Source: Candidatus Levyibacteriota bacterium | Lineage (GTDB): Bacteria; Patescibacteriota; Microgenomatia; Levybacterales; UBA12049 | Assembly (NCBI GenBank): GCA_013816255.1 | Contig: JACDET010000014.1 | Span: 1 to 35,898, forward strand | DNA: 35,898 bases | Direction of reading: 5' to 3' | Part shown: positions 14,239 through 22,367 of the stretch, in pieces | Layout of the letters: every line of letters begins with the position of its first letter | Numbering within the stretch: the stretch's first letter is position 1 | Made by a program: the position numbers and the translations under genes | The notes under the pieces: generated by a model | What the model was told of the DNA's origin: nothing | The model's database searches: none | Seen by the model: only the letters and a program-made list of their open reading frames with translations

Positions 14239-14817
14239 ATGTCCGCGAATCTGTCAGAAACTTCCCAAAAAGCATCTCTTGGCGAAGAACCTGAAGAATA
14301 TTTTTCTCCTCACGATGGACAGCACGATGTAACAACCTTTCTTTCATGGCATGCGCCAGGAAGACCATACAAAAAGCGCACAAAAGAATATTATATTAAT
14401 AGTTTTCTTATCACAATTGCTATCGAAATTATCCTTTTTCTCTTCTCGCAATATCTGCTTATGCTTGTAGTCTTTTCATTAGCCTTTTTAACGTTTGCGC
14501 TGGCTGTCGTGCCGCCGCACATGTTTTTTTACAGGATCAGTAGTGAAGGCGTCCGAGTTGAAGATCATTATTTTATTTGGGATGAGTTATATGACTTTTA
14601 TTTTATGAAGCGTCAAGGTGTTGATGTGTTGCATATCCGAACCAAAGCATATTTCCCAGGAGAGCTTACCATTGTGTTGGGCGACATGCCAGTCAATCAA
14701 GTAAAAACGGTTCTTATTCCGTTTCTTCCCTACCGTGAATACGTCGAACCAGCCTTTATGGACAAAGCTGGCGACTGGCTGGAGAAGAACTTTCCACTTG
14801 AAAGACCTGCTGCGTAA
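14239..14817 (+). CDS. Conserved membrane protein of unknown function (192 aa)
   Basis: The protein starts MSANLSETSQKASLGEEPEE and has a WHAPGRPYKKRTKEYYINSF motif before two close membrane segments (about 58-95: LITIAIEIILFLFSQYLLML and VVFSLAFLTFALAVVPPH). A soluble C-terminal domain follows with FYRISSEGVRVEDHYFIWDE, LYDFYFMKRQ, VLHIRTKAYFPGEL and a final KAGDWLEKNFPLERP. This layout recalls a family common in Patescibacteria, with no known role. The soluble domain resembles small PH-like membrane-associated domains in strand order, but that is weak. It has its own promoter and is not in an operon. Confidence 0.7.
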   Translation: MSANLSETSQKASLGEEPEEYFSPHDGQHDVTTFLSWHAPGRPYKKRTKEYYINSFLITIAIEIILFLFSQYLLMLVVFSLAFLTFALAVVPPHMFFYRISSEGVRVEDHYFIWDELYDFYFMKRQGVDVLHIRTKAYFPGELTIVLGDMPVNQVKTVLIPFLPYREYVEPAFMDKAGDWLEKNFPLERPAA

Positions 14818-14871
14818 CGTATCACAAGTTGCCTCCTTGCCTCAGATGGGGTAAAATACACATTGTTAGAA

Positions 14872-14945
14872 GTTCTCGTAGCTCAGTTGGATAGAGCGCA
14901 ACATTGCGGATGTTGAGGCCGGAGGTTCGAATCCTCTCGAGAACA
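14872..14945 (+). tRNA. tRNA-Arg (GCG)
   Basis: The acceptor GTTCTCG pairs with CGAGAAC, the D arm GCTC/GAGC is present, and the T arm is GGAGG-TTCGAAT-CCTCT. The anticodon arm is CAACA-TTGCGGA-TGTTG, so the anticodon is GCG, which reads CGC/CGU. Most bacteria use ACG (inosine) for these codons, so the G34 form is notable. CCA is not encoded. Confidence 0.94.
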
Positions 14946-14948
14946 CAC

Positions 14949-15030
14949 ATGCTAGGGTTTAGGGTTTAGTGCTTAGGGTTTAGAACTTTATATTTTACTA
15001 ACCCTTAGAACCTAGCCCCTGATCCCTATC
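14949..15030. repeat. TTTAGGG-type repeat with imperfect inverted arm
   Basis: A run of CTAGGGTTTAGGGTTTAG, then TGCTTAGGGTTTAG, is followed 15 bases later by CTAACCCTTAGAACCTAG and CCCCTGATCCCTA. The two arms of about 32 bases pair imperfectly as a long stem. It fills the gap between tRNA-Arg(GCG) and tRNA-Ser(CGA). The heptamer looks like plant telomere repeats but is far too short and internal for that role. Confidence 0.65.
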
Positions 15031-15034
15031 GTGT

Positions 15035-15121
15035 GGAGGGTTCGCATAGTGGTCAATTGCGCGAGTTTCGAAAACTCGAGGGGGAAACCCCACACAGGTT
15101 CAAATCCTGTACCCTCCGCCA
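15035..15121 (+). tRNA. tRNA-Ser (CGA)
   Basis: The acceptor GGAGGGT pairs with ACCCTCC. The anticodon arm is CGAGT-TTCGAAA-ACTCG, giving anticodon CGA, which reads UCG. A variable arm with GGGG/CCCC is present, and the T arm is ACAGG-TTCAAAT-CCTGT. GCCA is encoded at the 3' end and is followed at once by the palindromic repeat copy A. Confidence 0.95.
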
Positions 15122-15201
15122 CACTTCGCCAAGGCTTCGTGTGGCTTACAGCCACCTTATAGATAGCAGTGTGTCACCCGTAGCTTTATGCGAAGGGTGA
15201 A
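15122..15201. repeat. Palindromic intergenic repeat, copy A
   Basis: Together with the tRNA's last bases it forms GCCACAC...GTGTGGC, then GTGGC-TTACA-GCCAC, then CACCC...GGGTG around TAGCTTTATGCGAA. It is related to the inverted copy at 13947-14076. Both start exactly at an encoded tRNA-Ser CCA end, suggesting insertion at tRNA 3' ends or shared descent with a tRNA duplication. Confidence 0.7.
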
Positions 15202-15221
15202 AGAGCGTGCTTTCTTAACTT

Positions 15222-15293
15222 GTCCTCGTAGTCTAACGGATAAAACAGGGGCTTCCGGAGCCTCAGTTGTGGGTTCGATTCCCGCCGGGGACA
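15222..15293 (+). tRNA. tRNA-Arg (CCG)
   Basis: The acceptor GTCCTCG pairs with CGGGGAC (one U-G). The anticodon arm is GGGGC-TTCCGGA-GCCTC, giving anticodon CCG, which reads CGG. The T arm is TGGG-TTCGATT-CCCG. CCA is not encoded. It lies 21 bp after palindromic repeat copy A. Confidence 0.94.
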
Positions 15294-15317
15294 CTGATAC
15301 GAGAACGTACAATCAGT

Positions 15318-16355
15318 TTATCTGCCAGGTTTTTTACTTAGTCTGCCTATCATCTGCATTGCCCAGATCTCAATAAGTAAAAAAATTAAAATTATGCTGG
15401 CTACGCCCTTACCGATACCACGTCCAATTCTAGCTACCCCAGCATCTTCCAGTTGAGTTGACAATATAGCCAACTTTCTCCGGAACTGTTCGCGATAGCC
15501 AGGAGACAACCCATCTGCTATTTGGTTCCCTTGATCTCTAACCCGCCTCGCTTCTGCGACAACTTCACTTGCCCCTTCAGTATCTTCTTGCTCTGGTTTA
15601 TCTTTATACTTTTCAGCAATTTCCTCTCTGATTTGAGTTTTTACCTCTTCAGGTAAATTTGTGTTTTTCAAAAAAACTTCTGCAGCTTCTGGGCGAATAT
15701 CACTTTCAATAAGTGCTTTTTTGAAATCTTCAATATTCTCGGGAGTGGTCGTGTTACCTTCAACCTCAGCTTTTTTCATTTTCACAACTTCTTCAAACGG
15801 CTTTTTATAGGTAGCTCGCAACGGTTCAGGCAAAGATTCAAGAGCATCTTCGATAGAACCTCCTTCAACTATATCATTAAGTATCTTGTGCAATTGTTCT
15901 ACCTCTGTAGGTGGTGTAGGAACGGTCTCTGTCTGAGAAGCATCATCATTTGGCGTAGGTTCCGGCTGAATGTCTGCTGCTTTTGGAATTCTTCCAAGGA
16001 AGTCTCGCAACGCTTCTGCCTCAATATTCAGAGGCGGCATGTGTATCGCAGCAGCCTCTCTCCCAAATCCTGGTTTGTTAAAGGCACTTATGAACCCTTC
16101 CTGCACTTGCGGTGTAAAATCTGCAGACTCAATTTCCTCATACTCAGGGACTGCAGCTTTCGCTGCAGCATTTCTTTCTCTCATTAAACTGACAGCGGCT
16201 TCCAAATTATCATTCTGAACATGTTCTATAATTTTTGCTTCTCTTGCTTCCACAGAAGCTATTCGTGATGCTTCTTCCTGCGGTACAACGTCCGGAGCAT
16301 TCTGCTCCCGACCTGGATTTTGTCCTGGAAATTCTCCTGAATTTTCTCCGTTCAT
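15318..16355 (-). CDS. Hypothetical protein with C-terminal membrane anchor (345 aa)
   Basis: The protein is acidic and Ala/Glu/Pro-rich for most of its length. Its N-terminus is disordered (MNGENSGEFPGQNPGREQ), the middle is a helical region with a Pro/Thr linker (ETVPTPPTEVEQ), and repeated helical pieces such as EDALESLPEPLRATYKKPFE and NLPEEVKTQIREEIAEKYKD follow. A membrane segment lies near the C-terminus (VASIILIFLLIEIWAMQMIG), followed by basic RLSKKPGR. It would sit in the inner membrane by its tail with a large cytoplasmic part. I do not recognise a family. Unlike most genes here it has a good Shine-Dalgarno sequence (GGGAGG, nine bases before the ATG). It is convergent with the tRNA-Arg(CCG) gene. 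Confidence 0.7.
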   Translation of the reverse strand: MNGENSGEFPGQNPGREQNAPDVVPQEEASRIASVEAREAKIIEHVQNDNLEAAVSLMRERNAAAKAAVPEYEEIESADFTPQVQEGFISAFNKPGFGREAAAIHMPPLNIEAEALRDFLGRIPKAADIQPEPTPNDDASQTETVPTPPTEVEQLHKILNDIVEGGSIEDALESLPEPLRATYKKPFEEVVKMKKAEVEGNTTTPENIEDFKKALIESDIRPEAAEVFLKNTNLPEEVKTQIREEIAEKYKDKPEQEDTEGASEVVAEARRVRDQGNQIADGLSPGYREQFRRKLAILSTQLEDAGVARIGRGIGKGVASIILIFLLIEIWAMQMIGRLSKKPGR

Positions 16356-16563
16356 AGTTAGTATCCTCCCTTAAATATCAGCAAAAGTCAATAGAATAGG
16401 TTATAGCGTCATATACCTCGTCGTTGATTTCGCCTCAATACTATTTGCAAAATGAATGACGATAGGTATAATTACAAGACAATTGTAAAACAGATGAGGA
16501 TACTTTACTTGATATTATCCTTATAATTTCTTAACAGGCTTATAACCTAATTCAAAACATCAT

Positions 16564-16593
16564 TTGTCATTCCCGCCTTCGCGAGGATGACAA
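16564..16593. repeat. TTGTCAT inverted repeat, short copy
   Basis: TTGTCATTCC at the left and GGATGACAA at the right bound a 30-bp palindrome with CCGCCTTCGCG in the middle. Two longer members with the same ends occur at 23890-23969 and 24846-24990. The remaining intergenic DNA (16356-16619) shows no gene. Confidence 0.75.
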
Positions 16594-16619
16594 GAGTAGT
16601 AGTTTGTAAGCAAAAATTT

Positions 16620-16703
16620 GGAGGAGTCGGATAGCGGTCTATTCCACACGCTTGGAAAGCGTGCGAGCGAAAGTTCACGCGGGTTCAAATCCCGCCTCCT
16701 CCG
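16620..16703 (+). tRNA. tRNA-Ser (GGA)
   Basis: The acceptor GGAGGAG pairs with CTCCTCC. The anticodon arm is CACGC-TTGGAAA-GCGTG, giving anticodon GGA, which reads UCC/UCU. The long variable arm GAGC...GTTC and T arm GCGGG-TTCAAAT-CCCGC are present. CCA is not encoded. It is the fifth serine tRNA in 3.5 kb. Confidence 0.95.
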
Positions 16704-16733
16704 CAAGGCACAATACTGCGCCTTGCGTCGCCC

Positions 16734-16762
16734 TTGACAAAACCAAAAACGTATTGTACCAT
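16734..16762 (+). promoter_or_regulatory. Promoter of the brnT-brnA pair
   Basis: TTGACA (16734-16739), 17-bp spacer, TACCAT (16757-16762). The predicted start of transcription is about 7 bases before the ATG at 16776. The TTG of the -35 box could be mistaken for a start codon giving a 14-residue extension, but the promoter argues for 16776. Confidence 0.6.
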
Positions 16763-16775
16763 TACATACAGTTGC

Positions 16776-17096
16776 ATGGAAATATTACAAGATTTAGCGC
16801 TTTCAAAAGTTGTGGGGTTTGACTGGGATAAAGGAAATCTTAATAAGAATAGACTTAAGCATAACGTGGAGCAGGCAGAATGCGAAGAAGTGTTTTTTAA
16901 TAAACCGATAATTATTCTCAATGATACACAGCATTCGTCAACAGAAGAAAAAAGATACAAAATAATAGGAGTTAGTACGAACGGACGGAAAATTGCATTA
17001 GCAATAACTACGAGAAATAACAAAATACGAGTGATTATGGCACGGGATCAAAGCAAGAAAGAACGGGAACTTTTTGAAAGAGAAAAAATAGCATGA
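16776..17096 (+). CDS. brnT: BrnT family toxin
   Basis: The 106-residue protein shows the BrnT signature: VVGFDWDKGNLNKNRLKHNV near the N-terminus, AECEEVFFNKPIIIL, then EEKRYKIIGVSTNGRKIAL, and a final IRVIMARDQSKKERELFER. BrnT is a type II toxin with a RelE-like fold that cleaves RNA; its partner BrnA binds it and the promoter. The family length (about 90-100 residues) agrees with the ATG at 16776. The 3' end overlaps the next gene by four bases (ATGA), the normal toxin-first order of brnTA. It appears intact. BrnTA pairs are often mobile; it lies directly after tRNA-Ser(GGA), which may be relevant to its arrival. Confidence 0.92.
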   Translation: MEILQDLALSKVVGFDWDKGNLNKNRLKHNVEQAECEEVFFNKPIIILNDTQHSSTEEKRYKIIGVSTNGRKIALAITTRNNKIRVIMARDQSKKERELFEREKIA

Positions 17097-17386
17097 ATAA
17101 TATAAAACAAGTACCAACATTTAAAAATGAGGATGAAGAAGCAGAATTCTGGGCAACCCACGATTTCACGCAGTATCATGATGTTTCAAAAAGAGTTCTT
17201 GCTGATTTTACCCATCTCAAACCCTCCACGCAATCAATTACTATTCGGTTACCCAAGCCAATGGTGCGATTGATAAAAATGTTGGCAAATGAACAAGACA
17301 TCCCCTACCAGTCGCTCCTCAAAATCTTCTTAGACGAAAAGCTAAAAGAAAAACTTATAGTAAAACATAAGGCTGCAAATATATAG
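17093..17386 (+). CDS. brnA: BrnA-like antitoxin (CopG/RHH type)
   Basis: The 97-residue protein has an acidic N-terminal half (VPTFKNEDEEAEFWATHDFT), the part expected to wrap the toxin. A C-terminal ribbon-helix-helix-like region follows (QSITIRLPKPMVRLIKMLAN, then YQSLLKIFLDEKLKEKL). The FWATHD and YQSLL...FLDEKL patterns are typical of the antitoxin beside BrnT. It overlaps brnT by four bases and shares its promoter. By analogy, the complex would repress that promoter; no clear palindrome was seen over the -10 box. Confidence 0.9.
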   Translation: MNNIKQVPTFKNEDEEAEFWATHDFTQYHDVSKRVLADFTHLKPSTQSITIRLPKPMVRLIKMLANEQDIPYQSLLKIFLDEKLKEKLIVKHKAANI

Positions 17387-17409
17387 TTCGCACTTCATAC
17401 CTCAACACC

Positions 17410-17438
17410 TTGACAACCTCTTGTAAATATATCACACT
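17410..17438 (+). promoter_or_regulatory. Promoter of the VirB6-like gene
   Basis: TTGACA (17410-17415), 17-bp spacer, CACACT (17433-17438), then six bases to the ATG at 17445. The -10 is weak but spacing matches the leaderless pattern seen elsewhere. It would open the secretion locus. Confidence 0.5.
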
Positions 17439-17444
17439 GAAATT

Positions 17445-19418
17445 ATGCGTAATTCTGCCCACGTTGGTTCTCTTATACGAGCATTTTGTCTTTTCTTTAT
17501 TGCCTCAGGACTAGGAATAACACTATTTATGCTGGGAGCATCTTCTGCAAATGCGCAAACTTCTCCCGCGTACGTTCAACAAACACCTTCCACCTACACT
17601 GACTACCGTGAACCAAACCTCCAAAGTGATGTCCCCCGCAATAATCACACCTATACCCAAGTTGTGATAATTGATATGTTATCGGCAATTATGTGTCAAT
17701 TGACAGGTATTGATCCGACGACTGGTCAGCAGACTTGTCTTGACATCAACCCTGCCAACGGTAAATTAGGTTATGCTTCTAGCCCGACAACAACACAATT
17801 TGGACAAGTACAAGAGACTTCTCCACAGCTTGGAGGAGCGCTCGGAGCAATGACAGATTATATTTCCGTGCTTTATACGCCAACTGTTAGTTCAAGTCAG
17901 TATACTAATTATCTTGCAAATAACTTCGGCATTGTCAAAACAGCAAATGCTACGGGTGCAGCACCGGCCACACCGATCGATGCAGATTGTCAGAATTCAG
18001 AGTTTGGTTATGGCTTCTGTGGTTTACAGCCAATCTTTAACCTTTGGGTGACGCTCAGAGATATTGCCTACGCGATCCTAGTTATTGCATTTGTTTTCCT
18101 CGGGCTAGGAGTTATGTTGCGTTTCAAGGTCGACCCACGGACAGTTATGACACTGCAGAATCAGATTCCAAGGGTGATAATCGCGATTTTACTTATAACA
18201 TTTTCCTATGCCATTGCCGGTATTATGATTGATCTTATGTGGACGATTACCTACGCAGGAGTCAATGCCATAGCGAGTGCTGCGCCTGATGCAAAAGTAC
18301 GCGTCGGCTGTGAATCTGATGGAGCAAATGAATCGTTGCAACAAGCTGCAAATGGAAAATTATTAGATCAACCGGTTAGCTTTGCGAATAGAATTTATCA
18401 ATCAAGCTGCGAGGGTCTTCCACCTTTTAATAATAGTGGTATCCTAAGTATATCAGGGCCCGTAGGAGACTCTGTTAGCGCATTAGTTATTAGTGTAATT
18501 GACGATCTTATGGGATGGACGTCAGGTGATGGCGGTTGTAATATACTTTCTGGGTTTGACCAGTGTCTTAAAGACTTTGGTAAATGGGTGACTGGTCTTA
18601 TCGTTCAGTTGATCATTGTTGTCACGATACTAATCGCTCTTTTCAGGTTATGGTATGAGCTTATTAAAGCGTATGTCATGTTCTTTATCTTTGTTATCAT
18701 GGGGCCTATTTGGATTGTTATGGGGCTCATTCCTGGAAGACCGCTTGGGTTTGAGAAATGGTTCAGACTTATCTTTGCAAATCTGGCAGCGTTCCCATTA
18801 GCAGCGTTTATCTTGGTATTTGCCCGTGTTTTGGTTGATTCAGTACAAATTGATGCAGACAAAATACTCGATCCAAGGAGCACGTTCGTCCCACCACTTG
18901 TAGGAAATCCAAATGTAAATGCATTTGGTGCATTGATGGCATTTGGTGCAATTCTCATAGCACCTTCAATTCCTGCAACAATTAGAGAAAAGATGAAGGT
19001 TCCGACAAGTAAACTCGGTGCAGCCGCAGCCGCAGGGATAGGAGCTGGAGTAGGAGCAGCGACAGCACCTGCGACAAAAGCTTGGAAGAGTATGAATAGA
19101 AAGAATGCACAGACTGGAGCTCCTGAAGGAGTATTGGCAGGAGCATGGGACAGAGCTAGAAAGAAAATACCTATAGCACGTACAATCCAAGCAAGAAAAG
19201 CTGCGCAGAGACAGGCATATAACAATGAACAACATGGAGGAGGACCATCGTATAAGGATATACGAAACCTACAAAAATATCCTCAAGCTAAAAAGGAAAA
19301 AAGACAAAAATTATATAGTCAATCTGGGAGCGAAATGCAGCAGCAAATGAGAGGAAGAGATGAAGCGGAAGCACGTGCAGAACAAGAGAGAAGAAACCGT
19401 GGTGGAGGAAATCCCTAA
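17445..19418 (+). CDS. VirB6/TrbL-like channel protein of a type IV secretion system
   Basis: The 657-residue protein has an N-terminal signal peptide or anchor ending in SSANAQ. A long extracytoplasmic region follows with paired cysteines (IMCQLTG, QTCLDINP, ADCQNSEFGYGFC), then a multi-span core. Membrane segments include IAYAILVIAFVFLGLGVMLR, IPRVIIAILLITFSYAIAGI, LIVQLIIVVTILIALFRLWY, YVMFFIFVIMGPIWIVMGLI and ANLAAFPLAAFILVFARVLV. The tail is Ala/Gly-rich, then basic and Gln/Arg-rich (cytoplasmic). This is the layout of VirB6/TrbL proteins, which form the inner-membrane channel for DNA or protein transfer. It is the first gene of the locus and has its own promoter. The exact VirB6 assignment is by topology, not by a sharp motif. 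Confidence 0.75.
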   Translation: MRNSAHVGSLIRAFCLFFIASGLGITLFMLGASSANAQTSPAYVQQTPSTYTDYREPNLQSDVPRNNHTYTQVVIIDMLSAIMCQLTGIDPTTGQQTCLDINPANGKLGYASSPTTTQFGQVQETSPQLGGALGAMTDYISVLYTPTVSSSQYTNYLANNFGIVKTANATGAAPATPIDADCQNSEFGYGFCGLQPIFNLWVTLRDIAYAILVIAFVFLGLGVMLRFKVDPRTVMTLQNQIPRVIIAILLITFSYAIAGIMIDLMWTITYAGVNAIASAAPDAKVRVGCESDGANESLQQAANGKLLDQPVSFANRIYQSSCEGLPPFNNSGILSISGPVGDSVSALVISVIDDLMGWTSGDGGCNILSGFDQCLKDFGKWVTGLIVQLIIVVTILIALFRLWYELIKAYVMFFIFVIMGPIWIVMGLIPGRPLGFEKWFRLIFANLAAFPLAAFILVFARVLVDSVQIDADKILDPRSTFVPPLVGNPNVNAFGALMAFGAILIAPSIPATIREKMKVPTSKLGAAAAAGIGAGVGAATAPATKAWKSMNRKNAQTGAPEGVLAGAWDRARKKIPIARTIQARKAAQRQAYNNEQHGGGPSYKDIRNLQKYPQAKKEKRQKLYSQSGSEMQQQMRGRDEAEARAEQERRNRGGGNP

Positions 19419-19448
19419 AGAGTATAAATAAATTTAAATGGATAAAGG

Positions 19449-22367
19449 TTAATATCCTCTGAAGATAGCGTTAAGGAAGATTGAGAAAGAGTCACTGATA
19501 CCACCATCTGCTTTATGTCTGAGATCAGCCCAAAGTCCTCTCGTAAATAGCTGGAATTCAGTCGTTTTAGAAAGCTTTTTAAACCACCTCAGTTGCTCTT
19601 TATTGAAGAACTTCTTGGTTATTGCCGTATCTTTCATATTAAATTCCCCACCCATCACTTCAGCAGGAATAGATTCCACTGCTTCAAGGACGTTTCTAAA
19701 ATAGTTAACGTTATAGTTGGGATCTTTGCTCCGGCTATCTATATGTGTCAATAGATCCGCACCAAGCTTGGTCATCGCCCATTGCTTAAAGATAAGCGTC
19801 TCCCCACCTTGCACTTTTGTATAATCGATAACATGCCGCCCATATTGATTGATAACATATTTTCCCTCAATATCTTTTCCATTAGCATCTTTCTCACACA
19901 TTCGGAATTCTGGAATATCTAGCATCTGATGCCCAAAGAGGGCTTCACCCATAGGTATCTCACGGAACTCAAAATGATCTTTGTCTTTCTCGTCTCTATG
20001 TGTAAAAACATGCTCACGGACCATCATATTGTAATTGACCTGTCCATAGGTATCGAACAAATAGCGAAGCGGTTTGAGAAATTCTTCCTGTATTTTCTTT
20101 TGAAACTCTGGCTTATCAAACGACACACTGCGGGAAAGAGGATCATATTTTGAAAATTTATCAAAATTGATCTCTTCTGCACTCATGAGCTGATCATACA
20201 CTTTCTGGGCACGGGCGACGTGATTGGCTACGTAGTCAGTCATGGCATTTTCACCAAACTCCAACTGTGCAGCCTTACGCTTTGATGCTGCATATAAATC
20301 ATCTAATTCTTTTTGTTTTTTTTTGATCTCTTCAGGGTTTTTACCTTCCAATTTTAATTGTATAATCTGATCTTCAAGCTCTTTCCGCTTTGGAGCACTC
20401 TGTCGCTTCTCTTTGACTATTTCCTCAAAGACCTCAAGGATTGATTTATTGCGTGGTTCTACTTCTCCCTTTTTATTCACAAGAGGCTTTCCATTTGCGT
20501 CCTTTGGCACAGTAGTGGCTTCAGAAACACGAACACCCTGCATGAAGTCAAGCATGAGTTTTTTGAACATTGGCACGGTATACATGTTACCAAAAGCATT
20601 TCCCCGTTTCTCCGTCGCCATTTTCCGACGGTACCCTTCTGTGCCTGTCAGCTTCCGTGTCGCATCATACGCAGAATAGCCTGTGTCACTTCTTGTCGCA
20701 GCTCCTGAAAAGCGTAGCCATGAATATGCCTCCCACCAGGCCATTTTGAGACTATCCTTATCAACAATTGCTTCTCCATGGTCATCATCAAGTGCTTTTA
20801 TATTTTGCTGACTTGATTCAAAATTAAACTTTTCCGCCATAGCAGCTTTAAGGGCCTCTTCCAAAGTATCTTCTAGATTTTTACTGAATTGTAGGCCTCC
20901 AAAATAATTAATAAACTCTATAAAGCCCTTTTTATCCGCTGTTTTTACGACATTCCCGTTAGCGTCTTTCACTATATTTCCATCTTTATCTTTTTTGGGT
21001 ACAAATGCTTTCTCATATGATTTCGCTATCTTCTCCCCAAGGAACTCCATCGAACCATCCCGCGTGTTCCCCGTCATTTCATACTTCTTCTCTATACCTA
21101 CTTGGACAGCCGCTAACATTCCTTTTTCTGTAAAAAAGCTCGAATCCTTCCCAAGTACTTCTTGTAACTTATCAAAATCTGCCCAATTGTACATAGCGAG
21201 CTGCATTGTGGTAAATGCTGCGCCCATCTTATCATCAGCTTTATCACCTTTATAATCTAACGGTGTCGTCGTCATGTAATACATTGAACTTTTACCAAAG
21301 GATTTTTTGGTAATTTTATTTTTGGCATACATTTGTCCCATCTTCTTCGTAAGCTCCTCCCCGCTTGACATCACCGTCTTATATTCAAGATCATACTGGC
21401 GAATATAGAGAAGCCCCAAGACCTCTTTAAGCATCTCTGTGTAAAGCGCTCCCTGCACCTTGCCATCTGCGTCGGTAAAATAACGCTCTTTTTCATCAGT
21501 TATGGTGTCAAGAGTAATGGGTCGCAGGTCTTTTTCTATTTTTACAACAGTGAAAAAGTTGTTGAGGTCATCATCTGTCTTATCTTCGTAAAACATCATT
21601 CTATTGCGCATCCAGTGAATAAAGTTGGAATGATTAACCCGATATTGCCCTTTTACCCTACCACCAACATCGACAAGCTCCATTTGTAAAATAGGATATC
21701 TCCCATTTACACCGAACTCTGACCTATCATGGCCTGCCTGCCAGGCAAGCTCTTCAAGTCCTTGCGGATTTGTACTGTCATAATCTGACTGATTATCATC
21801 GCGGAATTCATCAGATAAAATGAATCTCTCTATATAGTCCTCTCTTTCTATACCTAAACCATATTTCTTGTCATGCAAAATAGCATGTTTCCTATACTTG
21901 TCTTCACTGAAATTACGGCGGGTTTGGCTATAAGTAACAACTTCCTGATCCAGATGCTTATTCACATCATCATTCGGATCAGTAGCGTTGAGAAGCACTC
22001 GAAGCTTTCCAAGTACCTCTTGTGCTGTTTTTCCTTGTGCTAGAAGCATTTCCATAGTGTTCTCGGCATACGCTTCGGCCTTTCTTTCCTCACGCACTGT
22101 CTGGGGATCCCATCCGAGAACTTGAATCAACCCGTCTCTTACCTTACGTCTCTCGTTTTCTTCCCATCCCCATTGATCCCACTCCTTTATATCGCGCAGT
22201 ACAATACGATCTGGCTCATCACGTACTTCTGTTTCTTTTGTACGCTCTAGCTGCGCTTCCATTTCACGCACTGCAACTTCAAGCGCCCTTGCCGGTTTTT
22301 CCTGCGGCTCAGACTCTGCCGAAGCTGTAGTCTCCCTATCTAATACACCTACTCCACTTTCACTCAT
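19449..22367 (-). CDS. Large conserved hypothetical protein (972 aa)
   Basis: I do not recognise this protein. It is a large, charged, mostly helical soluble protein without signal peptide or membrane segment. Its N-terminus is acidic and disordered (MSESGVGVLDRETTASAESE), followed by IVLRDIKEWDQWGWEENERR. Many DKDGNIVKDANGN-like turns occur (about 465-480 and again near 665 and 850), which resemble calcium-binding or loop insertions. It ends SDSFSIFLNAIFRGY. It lies on the opposite strand inside the secretion locus, between the VirB6-like gene and the regulator. The ATG at 22367 is chosen because TATACT lies six bases upstream; 22403 would place the -10 box inside the gene. A role with the secretion machine is inferred from place only. 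Confidence 0.7.
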   Translation of the reverse strand: MSESGVGVLDRETTASAESEPQEKPARALEVAVREMEAQLERTKETEVRDEPDRIVLRDIKEWDQWGWEENERRKVRDGLIQVLGWDPQTVREERKAEAYAENTMEMLLAQGKTAQEVLGKLRVLLNATDPNDDVNKHLDQEVVTYSQTRRNFSEDKYRKHAILHDKKYGLGIEREDYIERFILSDEFRDDNQSDYDSTNPQGLEELAWQAGHDRSEFGVNGRYPILQMELVDVGGRVKGQYRVNHSNFIHWMRNRMMFYEDKTDDDLNNFFTVVKIEKDLRPITLDTITDEKERYFTDADGKVQGALYTEMLKEVLGLLYIRQYDLEYKTVMSSGEELTKKMGQMYAKNKITKKSFGKSSMYYMTTTPLDYKGDKADDKMGAAFTTMQLAMYNWADFDKLQEVLGKDSSFFTEKGMLAAVQVGIEKKYEMTGNTRDGSMEFLGEKIAKSYEKAFVPKKDKDGNIVKDANGNVVKTADKKGFIEFINYFGGLQFSKNLEDTLEEALKAAMAEKFNFESSQQNIKALDDDHGEAIVDKDSLKMAWWEAYSWLRFSGAATRSDTGYSAYDATRKLTGTEGYRRKMATEKRGNAFGNMYTVPMFKKLMLDFMQGVRVSEATTVPKDANGKPLVNKKGEVEPRNKSILEVFEEIVKEKRQSAPKRKELEDQIIQLKLEGKNPEEIKKKQKELDDLYAASKRKAAQLEFGENAMTDYVANHVARAQKVYDQLMSAEEINFDKFSKYDPLSRSVSFDKPEFQKKIQEEFLKPLRYLFDTYGQVNYNMMVREHVFTHRDEKDKDHFEFREIPMGEALFGHQMLDIPEFRMCEKDANGKDIEGKYVINQYGRHVIDYTKVQGGETLIFKQWAMTKLGADLLTHIDSRSKDPNYNVNYFRNVLEAVESIPAEVMGGEFNMKDTAITKKFFNKEQLRWFKKLSKTTEFQLFTRGLWADLRHKADGGISDSFSIFLNAIFRGY

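Noticed and set aside
14949-15030. Telomere or linear-chromosome end signal (TTTAGGG heptamers)
   Set aside because: Only about three imperfect copies, internal between tRNA genes, with continuing normal genes on both sides.
16685-17023. Minus-strand frame over brnT
   Set aside because: Shadow of the toxin gene; BrnT motifs are unambiguous on the plus strand.
18605-19225. 206-codon open frame on the minus strand within the VirB6-like gene
   Set aside because: It is the mirror of a hydrophobic, Ala/Gly-rich coding region and has no start signals; the plus-strand gene has clear membrane topology and a promoter.
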